Assembly: GCA_002407905.1 (NCBI GenBank)
Contig: DHPL01000025.1
Coordinates: 132,078-138,839, forward strand
Direction: 5' to 3'
From: Anaerolineaceae bacterium UBA5365
GTDB taxonomy: Bacteria; Chloroflexota; Anaerolineae; Anaerolineales; Anaerolineaceae
Length of the DNA stretch: 6,762 nt
Each line of letters opens with the position of its first letter. Positions within the stretch are counted from its first letter, which is position 1. The notes beneath the pieces were generated by a model. It was not told the DNA's origin. It saw nothing but the letters and a program-made list of their open reading frames with translations, and searched no databases. The translations under genes and the position numbers were made by a program. This document shows, in pieces, positions 1-6,580 of this stretch.

Positions 1-921
1 CATGCTCAGGCTGGCGAGGCCGTAGCGTTCGTAAACGGCCTGGGTCAGGCGGCCTTGCAGATCGCTCCAGGAGACAGGCGCGTAGAGGCTCGGCACCTTC
101 GGGCTTTTGACCAGGGAAGCCAGCTTGATAGCCAGGGAGTGCATGCCCGGGGCTGGTTCGGGGGCCTGACCGGCGCCTTTGACATAGGGGATTGACCACT
201 CCGGGCCAGTACCTGAGAGCTGGATGAGCATGCTTTCTTGCAGCGCCGCGGCATATGTGCCAATGCTGGATGGCGCGCCGAAGAGCGAACGCAGGTAGGC
301 ATCGATGATCTGGGTCTCCAGCTCTGAAAGCCAGTCCGGACCGCCGTAATCAACGCCGCAAAGTTTTGGGCTGAAGAGGTTGGTGGCGAAGTTGCGCTCC
401 AGGCGCACGCCGTTTGCGCAAGTGGCGGTATTGGTATTCCCAACCCATGCGGGCAGATCCCCGGCGTTAAGCAGGCTATCCACTTTGGCCCGCCCGTCGG
501 GGTTGGCAATGAAGAGGAGGTGGAACTGCACCAGGTCCAGCAGGGGGCGGGGCTGGGCGTCACTCAGCAGCCATTCGGCGAAGGCCAGGTTGGTTTGTGC
601 GCTGGTGAGGTCGTTGGCGTCCAGGCCGCTGACGAGGATGAATTGCGGTACATCGGCCGCTTGCGCACCCAAGCGCAAGACATGGATATCCCGGGCCTCG
701 AAACTGCTGCCGATATCGAGCCAGCTTGCCATGCCGGCACTGGCAGCGGCCAACGCCTGAGCGCGGGCGGTGACCTGCGCCATGCTGGTGTAACAATCGA
801 AAGGCTGGGGGAAGACCGCGGCGGAAGCGCCAGGCATGTTGCCCAGAAGCAGGAGGCCCATCACCAAAAGCAGCAGGGCCTTGCACGTGAGGGAACTGCG
901 TTTGCCAGGTTTGGCAGGCAT
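1..921 (-). CDS. Exported M14 carboxypeptidase-like protein with degenerate zinc site (partial, C-terminus off the left edge)
   Basis: The frame is open for 307 codons from ATG at 921 to the window edge, and an in-frame TAA lies four codons upstream of that ATG, so this start is the earliest possible. Residues 1-34 form a signal peptide: a Lys/Arg-rich start, a Leu-rich core (about 16-27) and an ASA-A cleavage site. The mature part follows the M14 layout: an N-terminal helix and 'DIGSSFEARDI' strand (68-78), the strand before the metal site (94-100), NPDG (140-143), GVRLERNF (171-178), YGGP..SELET (192-203) and a final GLASLSM strand. By eye-alignment to carboxypeptidase A, His69/Glu72 become Asp101/Asp104, His196 becomes Gln228, Arg71 becomes Asn103, Arg127 becomes Val160 and Asn144 becomes Glu175; Arg145 is kept as Arg176. 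The protein is therefore probably not a working zinc peptidase and may bind peptide or glycan instead. No convincing SD is visible; TAAAATAAAGG sits directly before the ATG. It probably shares a transcript with the gene at 971-1753. I am confident of the fold and less sure of the loss of activity. Confidence 0.78.
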   Translation of the reverse strand, partial: MPAKPGKRSSLTCKALLLLVMGLLLLGNMPGASAAVFPQPFDCYTSMAQVTARAQALAAASAGMASWLDIGSSFEARDIHVLRLGAQAADVPQFILVSGLDANDLTSAQTNLAFAEWLLSDAQPRPLLDLVQFHLLFIANPDGRAKVDSLLNAGDLPAWVGNTNTATCANGVRLERNFATNLFSPKLCGVDYGGPDWLSELETQIIDAYLRSLFGAPSSIGTYAAALQESMLIQLSGTGPEWSIPYVKGAGQAPEPAPGMHSLAIKLASLVKSPKVPSLYAPVSWSDLQGRLTQAVYERYGLASLSM

Positions 922-970
922 ACCTTTATTTTATCTTGCTGGGGCCCCGCGCGGGGAGGAATTGGGCAAA

Positions 971-1753
971 TTACTCGTAGATAACGGCCATGTTTCCCAG
1001 CACGCCCCAGGAGGTGAGGAAGACCTGGGTGGGGGCATCGTAAAACTTGCCGTTGGACATATAGCGGATGCTCTCGCTATTGTAGCCGGTGAGGATGACC
1101 ACATGCTCGTAGGGGGCAACAATGCTGATATTGCCGGCCTTATCCGTATATTCCACCGGCTCGCTGTACTCCATATTGCCGATGATCCAGGCGATGATGG
1201 GCTTGCTGGCTGCCAGATTGACCTTCACTTCCTCCAGGCTATAACCGCGCACGCTTCGGGCGGGCACATCGTAGGCGCGCAGCAGTTCAGCTACCGGGTC
1301 GGCATGGACGCCGTAGGCATAGGGCGGGATCTGGCCCCAGCCGCGGGTGGCGGGGTTGCCCACGTAGCCCAGGTCCGGGTTATCCGAGTAGGGCAGCTCT
1401 GCCTGGAAGGTGGACTCGTAGACAGTGTGTCCAAAGTAGGCCGACCAGTCCATGGCCGCTGAAGCCTCGCAGCTGAGGGCCCAGTTTTGGCTGTGGCCAA
1501 GGATATTGCGGATGTAATGGGACTCGGGCAGGGGGATGGGCGTAGGGCTGGGGATGGATGTGGGCGTGGGAAGTGGTTCCGGGCTGGGTTGGGGTGTTGA
1601 GGTGGGCGCCGCGGTAGGCTCCGAACGGTGGAGCATGGCAGTGGGCAGCACCTGGGTGGGACTGGACGTGGGCGCTGGCGCGGCAGAGCTGCAGGCCGCA
1701 GCGGCCAGGAGGGTCAAGAGGAGGGTGGGCGTTGCCAAGTGCTGTGTTTTCAT
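971..1753 (-). CDS. Lipoprotein with Pro/Ser/Thr tether and C39-like (papain-fold) cysteine peptidase domain
   Basis: The product is 260 residues. An N-terminal signal segment (hydrophobic 6-20) ends in AAA-Cys21, a plausible though not ideal lipobox, so the protein is likely a lipid-anchored surface lipoprotein. Residues 26-76 are a low-complexity Pro/Thr/Ser tether. The globular part, about 78-260, resembles the C39-like family (Peptidase_C39_2 type): Gln89 and Cys95 in QNWALSCEASAAM, then a GWGQIPPYAYGVHADP segment, a 'KPIIAWI' strand (184-190), His217 in EHVVILTGY, and Asp239 in YDAP followed by a VFLTSWGVLG strand. Cys95, His217 and Asp239 are the expected triad and Gln89 the oxyanion residue, so activity is plausible; the substrate is unknown. 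An in-frame TAA at 1799-1801 with no ATG, GTG or TTG in between fixes the ATG at 1753. No SD is obvious before it. The M14-like gene follows after 49 bp on the same strand. Members of this family may cleave peptides or act in cell-wall or peptide processing; nothing here decides which. Confidence 0.75.
   Translation of the reverse strand: MKTQHLATPTLLLTLLAAAACSSAAPAPTSSPTQVLPTAMLHRSEPTAAPTSTPQPSPEPLPTPTSIPSPTPIPLPESHYIRNILGHSQNWALSCEASAAMDWSAYFGHTVYESTFQAELPYSDNPDLGYVGNPATRGWGQIPPYAYGVHADPVAELLRAYDVPARSVRGYSLEEVKVNLAASKPIIAWIIGNMEYSEPVEYTDKAGNISIVAPYEHVVILTGYNSESIRYMSNGKFYDAPTQVFLTSWGVLGNMAVIYE
1526..1678 (-). repeat. Low-complexity Pro/Thr/Ser-coding tract (lipoprotein tether) with dense G-runs on the + strand
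   Basis: This stretch codes for residues 26-76 of the lipoprotein, rich in PTPTS, PSPT and TPQPSPEP-like units. Such tethers hold a domain away from the membrane or through the cell envelope. Because Pro codons here are CCC or CCx, the + strand carries repeated runs of three to five G with short loops, for example 1526-1553 (five runs) and 1562-1594 (five runs, one long loop). Confidence 0.8.
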
Positions 1754-1852
1754 GGTGCAGCAGATTAAGTTTACCGGAGAATCCCCAGCGGCTTTTCTTT
1801 AGGGAAGAGACGCTTGAATGGGCCCTTAAGTGGCAGGATCTGAATTGTTTAT

Positions 1853-1882
1853 TGAAAGAAAAGAGCGCGGCCTGGCCGCGCC
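1853..1882 (-). terminator. Rho-independent terminator of the kbl transcript
   Basis: The segments 1865-1871 (gcgcggc) and 1875-1881 (gccgcgc) are perfect reverse complements around a 3-base loop. Reading on the minus strand, the stem is followed by the T-rich tract TCTTTTCTTTC. It begins about 30 bp after the kbl stop codon and lies before the downstream lipoprotein gene, so it should separate the two transcripts. Confidence 0.75.
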
Positions 1883-1912
1883 CTTGTGTATGCGGTATAT
1901 GGAAGCTGCGGC

Positions 1913-3094
1913 TTAGATCACGTTCAGGCGTTTGCCCACCTGCTCAAAAGCATCCAGGCAGTTTTCAAGTTCCTGCTGGCTGTGGGCCGCGCTGAGCATC
2001 ACCCGAATGCGCGCCTTGCCCTGCGGTACGGTGGGGAAGCCCAGAGCCATGGCGAAGACGCCGGCATCGTAGAGCTGGCGGCTGAATTCGCGGGCGAGCT
2101 GCACGTCGCCCAGCATCACCGGAGTGATGGGGGTTTGGGTTACACCGGTATCAAAACCCAGCTTGCGCATCTCGGCCTGGAAGAAGCGGGCGTTATCCCA
2201 GAGGCGGTCCACCAGGGCGGTGGATTCCTCCAGCAGGTCCACGGCAGCCAGGTTGGCGGCGGCATTGGGCACGGTCATTGCTGAAGAGAAGAGGAAGGCG
2301 CGCGAACGCTGCTTGAGGAGCTCGCTGATTTTGGCCTTGCCGGCCACCACACCGCCTGCCACGCCAAAGGCCTTGCTGAAGGTGCCGACTTCGAGGTCCA
2401 GGCGGCCATGCAGGCCAAAGTGGTCCACGATTCCGCGCCCGCCCTTGCCCACCACGCCTTCGCCGTGAGCGTCGTCGACCATGCTCATCACGCCGTAGCG
2501 TTCGCATATCTCGACCAGTTGGCCCAGGGGGGCGATATCGCCATCCATCGAGAAGACACCATCGGTGATCATCAGCAGGCGCCGGTATTGGCTTTGGGCG
2601 GCTTTGATCGCGTCTTCCAGGGCTTGGGGGTCGGCGTGTTTGAAGCGGATGATCTTGGCGCCAGAGAGGCGGGAGCCATCGATGATGGAGGCGTGGTTGA
2701 GTTCATCGGAGAGAATGGCATCTTCCTTGCCGGCCAAAACGGGGATCGAAGCGCTATTGGCAACGAAGCCGGATTGCAGGACCACGCTGGACTCCACGCC
2801 CTTGAAGGCGGCCATGCGCCGCTCGAGCTCGATGTGCAGGTCCATGGTGCCGGCGATGGAGCGCACCGCGCCGGGGCCAACGCCCAGGCGTTTGGTGGCT
2901 GCATTGACGGCTTCGACCAGGCGGGGGTGATTGGCCAGGCCCAGATAGTTGTTGGAGCAAAAGTTGAGCACCTGCTTGCCATCCACGACCAGGTGGCTGC
3001 CCTGCGGCGAGCCAAGGGTGCGGATGCTATTGTAGAAGCCAGTTTCTTTGAGGTTTTTAAGTTCTTCGTCGATCCAGGCAAGGCGGTCTGTCAT
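1913..3094 (-). CDS. kbl: Glycine C-acetyltransferase (2-amino-3-ketobutyrate CoA ligase), alpha-oxoamine synthase family
   Basis: This is a cytoplasmic PLP enzyme of 393 residues, a typical length. Kbl reversibly joins glycine and acetyl-CoA to 2-amino-3-ketobutyrate, and works after threonine dehydrogenase in threonine breakdown. Visible hallmarks: [14 protein letters not shown] (44-57), the GAVRSIAGT segment (75-83), [12 protein letters not shown] (129-140; His134 stacks on PLP), [10 protein letters not shown] (177-186), VDDAH (206-210; Asp207 contacts the pyridine nitrogen) and TFSKAFG with Schiff-base Lys241. '[10 protein letters not shown]' (321-330) and '[13 protein letters not shown]' favour Kbl over BioF, but the sequence strongly resembles the Thermus-type alpha-oxoamine synthase, which as I recall has both Kbl- and BioF-like activity, so a role in biotin synthesis cannot be excluded. 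I chose the ATG at 3094 because AGAGGA precedes it, a TATAAT lies upstream and homologues start similarly; an ATG at 3178 would lie upstream of the promoter. No tdh gene is adjacent. The gene is divergent from pepF and ends in the hairpin at 1853-1882. Confidence 0.92.
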   Translation of the reverse strand: MTDRLAWIDEELKNLKETGFYNSIRTLGSPQGSHLVVDGKQVLNFCSNNYLGLANHPRLVEAVNAATKRLGVGPGAVRSIAGTMDLHIELERRMAAFKGVESSVVLQSGFVANSASIPVLAGKEDAILSDELNHASIIDGSRLSGAKIIRFKHADPQALEDAIKAAQSQYRRLLMITDGVFSMDGDIAPLGQLVEICERYGVMSMVDDAHGEGVVGKGGRGIVDHFGLHGRLDLEVGTFSKAFGVAGGVVAGKAKISELLKQRSRAFLFSSAMTVPNAAANLAAVDLLEESTALVDRLWDNARFFQAEMRKLGFDTGVTQTPITPVMLGDVQLAREFSRQLYDAGVFAMALGFPTVPQGKARIRVMLSAAHSQQELENCLDAFEQVGKRLNVI

Positions 3095-3097
3095 GTT

Positions 3098-3103
3098 TCC
3101 TCT
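3098..3103 (-). promoter_or_regulatory. Shine-Dalgarno of kbl (decides the start)
   Basis: On the minus strand AGAGGA is followed by AAC and then ATG at 3094. This supports the 393-residue start rather than the in-frame ATG 28 codons upstream. Confidence 0.7.
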
Positions 3104-3125
3104 TTCGTCAGATGAGTGTAGCTTG

Positions 3126-3131
3126 ATTATA
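3126..3131 (-). promoter_or_regulatory. -10 box (TATAAT) of the kbl promoter
   Basis: A perfect TATAAT is read on the minus strand. Initiation about 7 bases downstream would give a leader of roughly 25 nt that carries the kbl SD. No good TTGACA-like -35 box stands 16-18 bases upstream, so an activator or an unusual -35 may be used. Confidence 0.55.
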
Positions 3132-3226
3132 CTGCCGGGTAAAACGAGGCCGGGCGGTTTGGGCGGAACCATAGCCAATTGCGGGAGGGCAGAATTGTTT
3201 TTGGCTGCCCGCTAAATGCCAAATCT

Positions 3227-3256
3227 TTGCATTTTGGACGGGCCTGGGGCTAAAAT
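3227..3256 (+). promoter_or_regulatory. Possible promoter of pepF
   Basis: TTGCAT (3227-3232) and TAAAAT (3251-3256) are separated by 18 bases. The -10 matches five of six consensus bases and the -35 only three. Initiation would fall near 3263, just ahead of the SD, giving a short leader. This is a weak, context-based call. Confidence 0.35.
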
Positions 3257-3264
3257 TAGCCAGG

Positions 3265-3271
3265 AAAGGAG
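3265..3271 (+). promoter_or_regulatory. Shine-Dalgarno of pepF
   Basis: AAAGGAG lies 8 bases before the ATG at 3280. This is the strongest ribosome binding site in the window and confirms that start. Confidence 0.8.
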
Positions 3272-3279
3272 TTCGACCC

Positions 3280-5079
3280 ATGCAACTGAAGAAACGATCT
3301 GAGATCCCTGTGGAAGAAACCTGGAATCTCCAGGCACTCTATAAAACCGAAGCCGCTTACGAGAAGGCCTGTAAGGCGCTGGACAAGCGCGTAAAGGCCT
3401 TTACAAGCGACCAAACACCCCTGAAAGATCCAGCCGCGATCGCTGGGCGTATCAAGGAATTCGAAGCCCTGCAGGTAGAGGAAGGTTTGTTGGGTGAATA
3501 TGCTCACCTTTATACCGCCTCCGACCTCACTGACCCGGTGAACCGGGAACGGATGGGCAAGCTGGAGATGCTGATCGCGGAATGGCGGCCCCAGCTGACC
3601 GCCTTCATTAACGCGATCAAAAACCTGCCCGAGGCGCTGCTGCGCAAGGTGATGAAGGCTGACCCCGGGGTAAAAACCTTCATCGAAGACATCCTGCGGG
3701 AGATCCCCTACAAGCTTGGCGATGAAACCGAAACCGCTTTGGCCTACCTGGCCCCTGCTACCGATTTGCCCTACGGGGTGTACCAGCAGGCCAAACTGGC
3801 CGACTTGAGTTTTGAGCCCTTTACCGTGAAGGGTAAGCAGCACCCGCTTTCCTTTGTGCTCTTTGAGAACAGCTACCAATACGAGCCGGATAAGGCCATC
3901 CGCCGTGAGGCATTTAAGGCTTTTTCCAGCAAACTCAGCACGATCCGCAACACACTTGCCACGGCATATATCGGCCAGGTGCGCACCGAAAAAGCCATGG
4001 CAAAACTGCGCGGACACAATTCGGTCTTTGATTATCTGCTGCACGAACAGCGGATCCCCCGGGCGATCTATGACCAGCACATCGATACAATCATGGAGAA
4101 GTTGCCCGCGGTGATGCGCAAATACGCGCTTTTGCTAGGCAAGGTGCATGGCATCCGGAAGATGCACTATAGTGACCTGAAGCTGCCCCTGGACCCAGCT
4201 TACGTGCCGGCGGTGACGATTGAGGAGGCCAAGACCTACTCCCGCGATGCCTTGGCTGTGATGGGCAAGGAGTATATGGGCATTGTAGACACGATGCTGG
4301 ATAAGCGCGGGATCGACTGGGCCCAGAACATCGGCAAGAGCACCGGCGGTTTCTGCTCCAGCCCCTACGGCGCGAAGCATTCCTTCATCCTGCTCAGTTT
4401 TACCAATTTACTTAACAACGTTTTCACCCTGGTACACGAGCTGGGGCACGCCGGCCACTTTGGATTGGCAAACCGCGCCCAACCGATGTTCGGTACGCTC
4501 CCCTCGCTGTATTTCATTGAGGCGCCCTCCACGATCAACGAACTCCTTCTGGCGGACGAACTGGTGAAGCGCAATGATGACCCGCGCTACCAGCGCTTTG
4601 TTTTCAGCGCCCTGGTGGGCAACACTTACTACCATAACTACGTGACCCACTTCCTTGAGGCCTACTATCAGCGTGAGGTTTACCGCGCCATCGACCGCGG
4701 TGAAGGGCTTACGGCTGAAAGCCTGAGCGGAATGATGAAGGCCACTTTGCAGAAGTTCTGGGGCGACGCGGTTGAGATTGATGATGATGCCGCGCTCACC
4801 TGGATGCGCCAGCCGCACTATTACATGGGCCTTTACCCCTATACTTACTCCGCGGGGCTTTCGATTGGGACCAAGATGGCCAAGCGCATCCGTGAGGAAG
4901 GCCAGCCGGCTGTGGCAGACTGGATCAGTGCACTGAAGGCAGGCGGGACTCTGGGGCCGATTGACCTGGCCAAAACCGCTGGAGTGGACATCCAGAAGAA
5001 GGACATGATCCTGGAAACCATCGCTTACATCGACCAGTTGGTGGATGCCTGTGTAGACCTGACGAAGAAAATCAAATAG
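3280..5079 (+). CDS. pepF: Oligoendopeptidase F, M3B zinc metallopeptidase
   Basis: The product is 599 residues, the usual length for M3B oligoendopeptidases, with no signal peptide, so it should be cytoplasmic and degrade short peptides of about 6-20 residues. The N-terminal part (EIPVEETWNLQALY, 9-22, then long helices) matches the M3 N-terminal domain. The catalytic part carries the zinc motif HELGH (His386, Glu387, His390) followed by AGHFGLANR; Glu414 in IEAPSTINE is the expected third zinc ligand, 28 residues after the first His. Near the C-terminus, PHYYMGLYPYTYSAGL matches the His/Tyr-rich substrate-binding strand of the family. All key residues are present, so the enzyme should be active. 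It is transcribed away from kbl, starts behind a strong SD and ends at the hairpin terminator at 5097-5128, so it appears monocistronic. It faces the permease gene convergently. A role in peptide scavenging or turnover of exported-protein signal fragments is general family knowledge; nothing here narrows it. Confidence 0.95.
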   Translation: MQLKKRSEIPVEETWNLQALYKTEAAYEKACKALDKRVKAFTSDQTPLKDPAAIAGRIKEFEALQVEEGLLGEYAHLYTASDLTDPVNRERMGKLEMLIAEWRPQLTAFINAIKNLPEALLRKVMKADPGVKTFIEDILREIPYKLGDETETALAYLAPATDLPYGVYQQAKLADLSFEPFTVKGKQHPLSFVLFENSYQYEPDKAIRREAFKAFSSKLSTIRNTLATAYIGQVRTEKAMAKLRGHNSVFDYLLHEQRIPRAIYDQHIDTIMEKLPAVMRKYALLLGKVHGIRKMHYSDLKLPLDPAYVPAVTIEEAKTYSRDALAVMGKEYMGIVDTMLDKRGIDWAQNIGKSTGGFCSSPYGAKHSFILLSFTNLLNNVFTLVHELGHAGHFGLANRAQPMFGTLPSLYFIEAPSTINELLLADELVKRNDDPRYQRFVFSALVGNTYYHNYVTHFLEAYYQREVYRAIDRGEGLTAESLSGMMKATLQKFWGDAVEIDDDAALTWMRQPHYYMGLYPYTYSAGLSIGTKMAKRIREEGQPAVADWISALKAGGTLGPIDLAKTAGVDIQKKDMILETIAYIDQLVDACVDLTKKIK

Positions 5080-5096
5080 TAGGTCTTTGGGATCCG

Positions 5097-5128
5097 CGGA
5101 CCACCCAAGTTGGTGGTCCGTTTTTTTT
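5097..5128 (+). terminator. Rho-independent terminator of pepF
   Basis: A 9-bp perfect stem (5097-5105 with 5112-5120, cggaccacc/ggtggtccg) and a 6-base loop are followed at once by eight T. It lies 17 bp after the pepF stop. On the minus strand no T-tract follows the stem, so it is probably not bidirectional, and I see no clear terminator for the convergent permease gene in 5129-5248. Confidence 0.93.
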
Positions 5129-5248
5129 AATTAACGTTTATTCTTGATAGGTGTTGATGCAGGTGTAGTGCTCCCAGGGTGGGGATCTCTTCTCAAACCT
5201 GTGGGCATGCTGGCGCCTGTTTTGCTGAACGAAACGGGGATGTGGAGA

Positions 5249-6499
5249 TTAATCCTGAGTTGGCCGAGCTGGTTCGGGCATTAGCGGGCTGTTATTACCG
5301 CTACCAGCCCCATGCCCCAGTAGGAAAAGGCCAAGCAGGGCCAGCAAAAAGAAGGCCAGGGCCCAGGGCACGGCCTCCAGGCTGATGCGGCGGGCAAGCA
5401 CGCCCACCAGGGCGGTCAGACCGCTGGCTCCCAGACTGCCGGTGGCCTGCTGCAGGCCGATGGCGTTGGCGGCATCGGCGTGGCCGGTACGCTCCGCGGT
5501 GAGGGTGACCAGGCCGGGGTAGATTGGGGCATAAGCCAGCCCTAGGAGCACCACGGCAACCAGGCTGCTCCAGGGCGTGGGGTTCCAGATCAGCAGGGAA
5601 GCTCCGGCGAGGGCCAGCAGGATGCAGGCGCGCACCAGGCGCTTCATGGAAACCCGCTTGGCGATCACGCCAGCCAAAATGCGCCCGATAGTGAAACTGG
5701 CCCAATAGGAACCGGCGAACAGACCGGCGGTTTTGGGGTCGAAACCGCGGCTTTCAGTGAGCAAACTGTAGGTCCAGGTGCCCAGGGTGACTTCGGCACC
5801 GGTGTAGAAAAGGAACATGACCAGGCCAAGCCAAACTTTGCCGTGGCGCAGGCTTTGGGCCAGGCCGGGTTTGGCCATTGCTTCACCGTTTTCATCCAGG
5901 TGTTCGCGTTCCGGCTGGCGCTGCCAGAGCGGCAGGGTGAAGACGAAGATGGCTGCCAATACCAGTTGGAAACCACCCACCACCAGGTAACCATTGCGCC
6001 AGGAGGAGCCGCCGCTGAGGAAGTAGGTCATGATCAGCGGGCCGCTGGTAACGCCGATGCCATAGCTGGCGTGCAGCCATTGCATCAGGCCGCTATCGTA
6101 ATGGCGGGCGACAAAGCCGTTCAGGCTGGAATCGATGCCACCAGCCCCCAGACCGGAAAGGAAGCCCAGGGCAACCATCATCCACCAGGCGGGCATCAGG
6201 GTGTAACCGATGAGGGCTGCGCCGGTAGCCAGGCAGGAGGCAATGAGTACCCGGCCAACGCCCCAGCGGTTGGTCATGGGGCCACTGAAGGTGCTGGAAA
6301 GCATGTAGCCGATCATGCCGGTAAAGAGGAAGGCCCCCAAAGCATCCAGAGGGATGCCAAAACCGGCGCGGATGGAAGGCCAAGCCACGCCCAGCAGGCC
6401 ATCAGGCATGCCCAGGGCGATGAAGGCGATATAGATCAGGATCACCAGGCCCAGGAGCGATTGTCGGGGTTTGGTGGTTTGGATGGTTTCAGAATTCAA
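5249..6499 (-). CDS. MFS permease, fucose-permease-like (12 transmembrane segments)
   Basis: The product is 416 residues and very hydrophobic, with about 12 predicted membrane helices in two bundles (roughly 15-190 and 222-395) joined by a charged cytoplasmic loop (about 193-221, QRQPEREHLDENGEAM). SGPMTNRWGVGRVL (72-85) occupies the place of the MFS loop 2-3 motif. GLGAGGIDSSLNGFVA (116-131), LHASYGIGVTSGPLI (142-156) and FYTGAEVTLGTWTYSLL (231-247) resemble the fucose/sugar permease-like branch, so proton-coupled import or export of a sugar or small metabolite is likely; the substrate cannot be read. The start is TTG at 6499: an in-frame TAA at 6521-6523 limits the frame, no ATG or GTG lies between, and the first internal Met (31) would remove part of helix 1. 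Only a weak GAG stands 6 bases before the TTG. A perfect TATAAT lies just upstream, so it probably has its own promoter and runs convergent with pepF. Confidence 0.9.
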   Translation of the reverse strand: MNSETIQTTKPRQSLLGLVILIYIAFIALGMPDGLLGVAWPSIRAGFGIPLDALGAFLFTGMIGYMLSSTFSGPMTNRWGVGRVLIASCLATGAALIGYTLMPAWWMMVALGFLSGLGAGGIDSSLNGFVARHYDSGLMQWLHASYGIGVTSGPLIMTYFLSGGSSWRNGYLVVGGFQLVLAAIFVFTLPLWQRQPEREHLDENGEAMAKPGLAQSLRHGKVWLGLVMFLFYTGAEVTLGTWTYSLLTESRGFDPKTAGLFAGSYWASFTIGRILAGVIAKRVSMKRLVRACILLALAGASLLIWNPTPWSSLVAVVLLGLAYAPIYPGLVTLTAERTGHADAANAIGLQQATGSLGASGLTALVGVLARRISLEAVPWALAFFLLALLGLFLLGHGAGSGNNSPLMPEPARPTQD

Positions 6500-6531
6500 G
6501 CGGCACTCAATTAACGCGTGTTAGTGGCCCG

Positions 6532-6537
6532 ATTATA
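6532..6537 (-). promoter_or_regulatory. -10 box (TATAAT) of the MFS permease promoter
   Basis: A perfect TATAAT is read on the minus strand, with a predicted start near 6525 and a leader of about 26 nt to the TTG codon. No good -35 hexamer stands 16-18 bases upstream. It sits in the 81-bp gap after the DinB-like gene, which suggests the permease can be transcribed on its own. Confidence 0.5.
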
Positions 6538-6580
6538 CACCCACCGGGGTAAGAAGAGTTTTCTAACTGAAGCTGCCGGC

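Noticed and set aside
45..886. Minus-strand open frames at 45-563 and 560-886
   Set aside because: They are Pro/Ser/Arg/His-rich shadows in another frame of the M14-like gene, whose own frame runs uninterrupted from 921 to the edge.
903..916. Short inverted repeat TGCCA-N4-TGGCA at the start of the M14-like gene
   Set aside because: A five-base stem inside codons 2-7 is expected by chance and no regulatory role can be supported.
836..1462. 208-residue plus-strand open frame
   Set aside because: It is antisense to the C39-like lipoprotein and the start of the M14-like gene, has no SD and no recognisable domain; long antisense frames are common in G+C-rich DNA.
1536..1802. Gly/Val-rich plus-strand open frame
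   Set aside because: The Gly/Val repeats are only the reverse complement of Pro/Thr/Ser codons in the lipoprotein tether.
2408..3115. 235-residue plus-strand open frame
   Set aside because: It is wholly antisense to kbl apart from its last few codons, and its composition mirrors the kbl codons.
3095..3178. 28-residue N-terminal extension of Kbl from the ATG at 3178
   Set aside because: It lies upstream of the TATAAT box, has no SD, is unlike Kbl N-termini, and the ATG at 3094 has a good SD.
3256..4080. 274-residue minus-strand open frame
   Set aside because: It is antisense to pepF, has no start signal and no domain, and overlaps the strong pepF SD.
5129..5248. Search for a terminator or small gene between pepF and the MFS gene
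   Set aside because: Only a 4-bp CCCA/TGGG hairpin and short palindromes were seen, with no T-tract; the short plus-strand frame from 5179 runs antisense into the permease gene and has no SD.
5843..6514. 223-residue plus-strand open frame
   Set aside because: It is antisense to the MFS permease; its Gln/His/Gly-rich composition is a shadow of the hydrophobic codons on the other strand.
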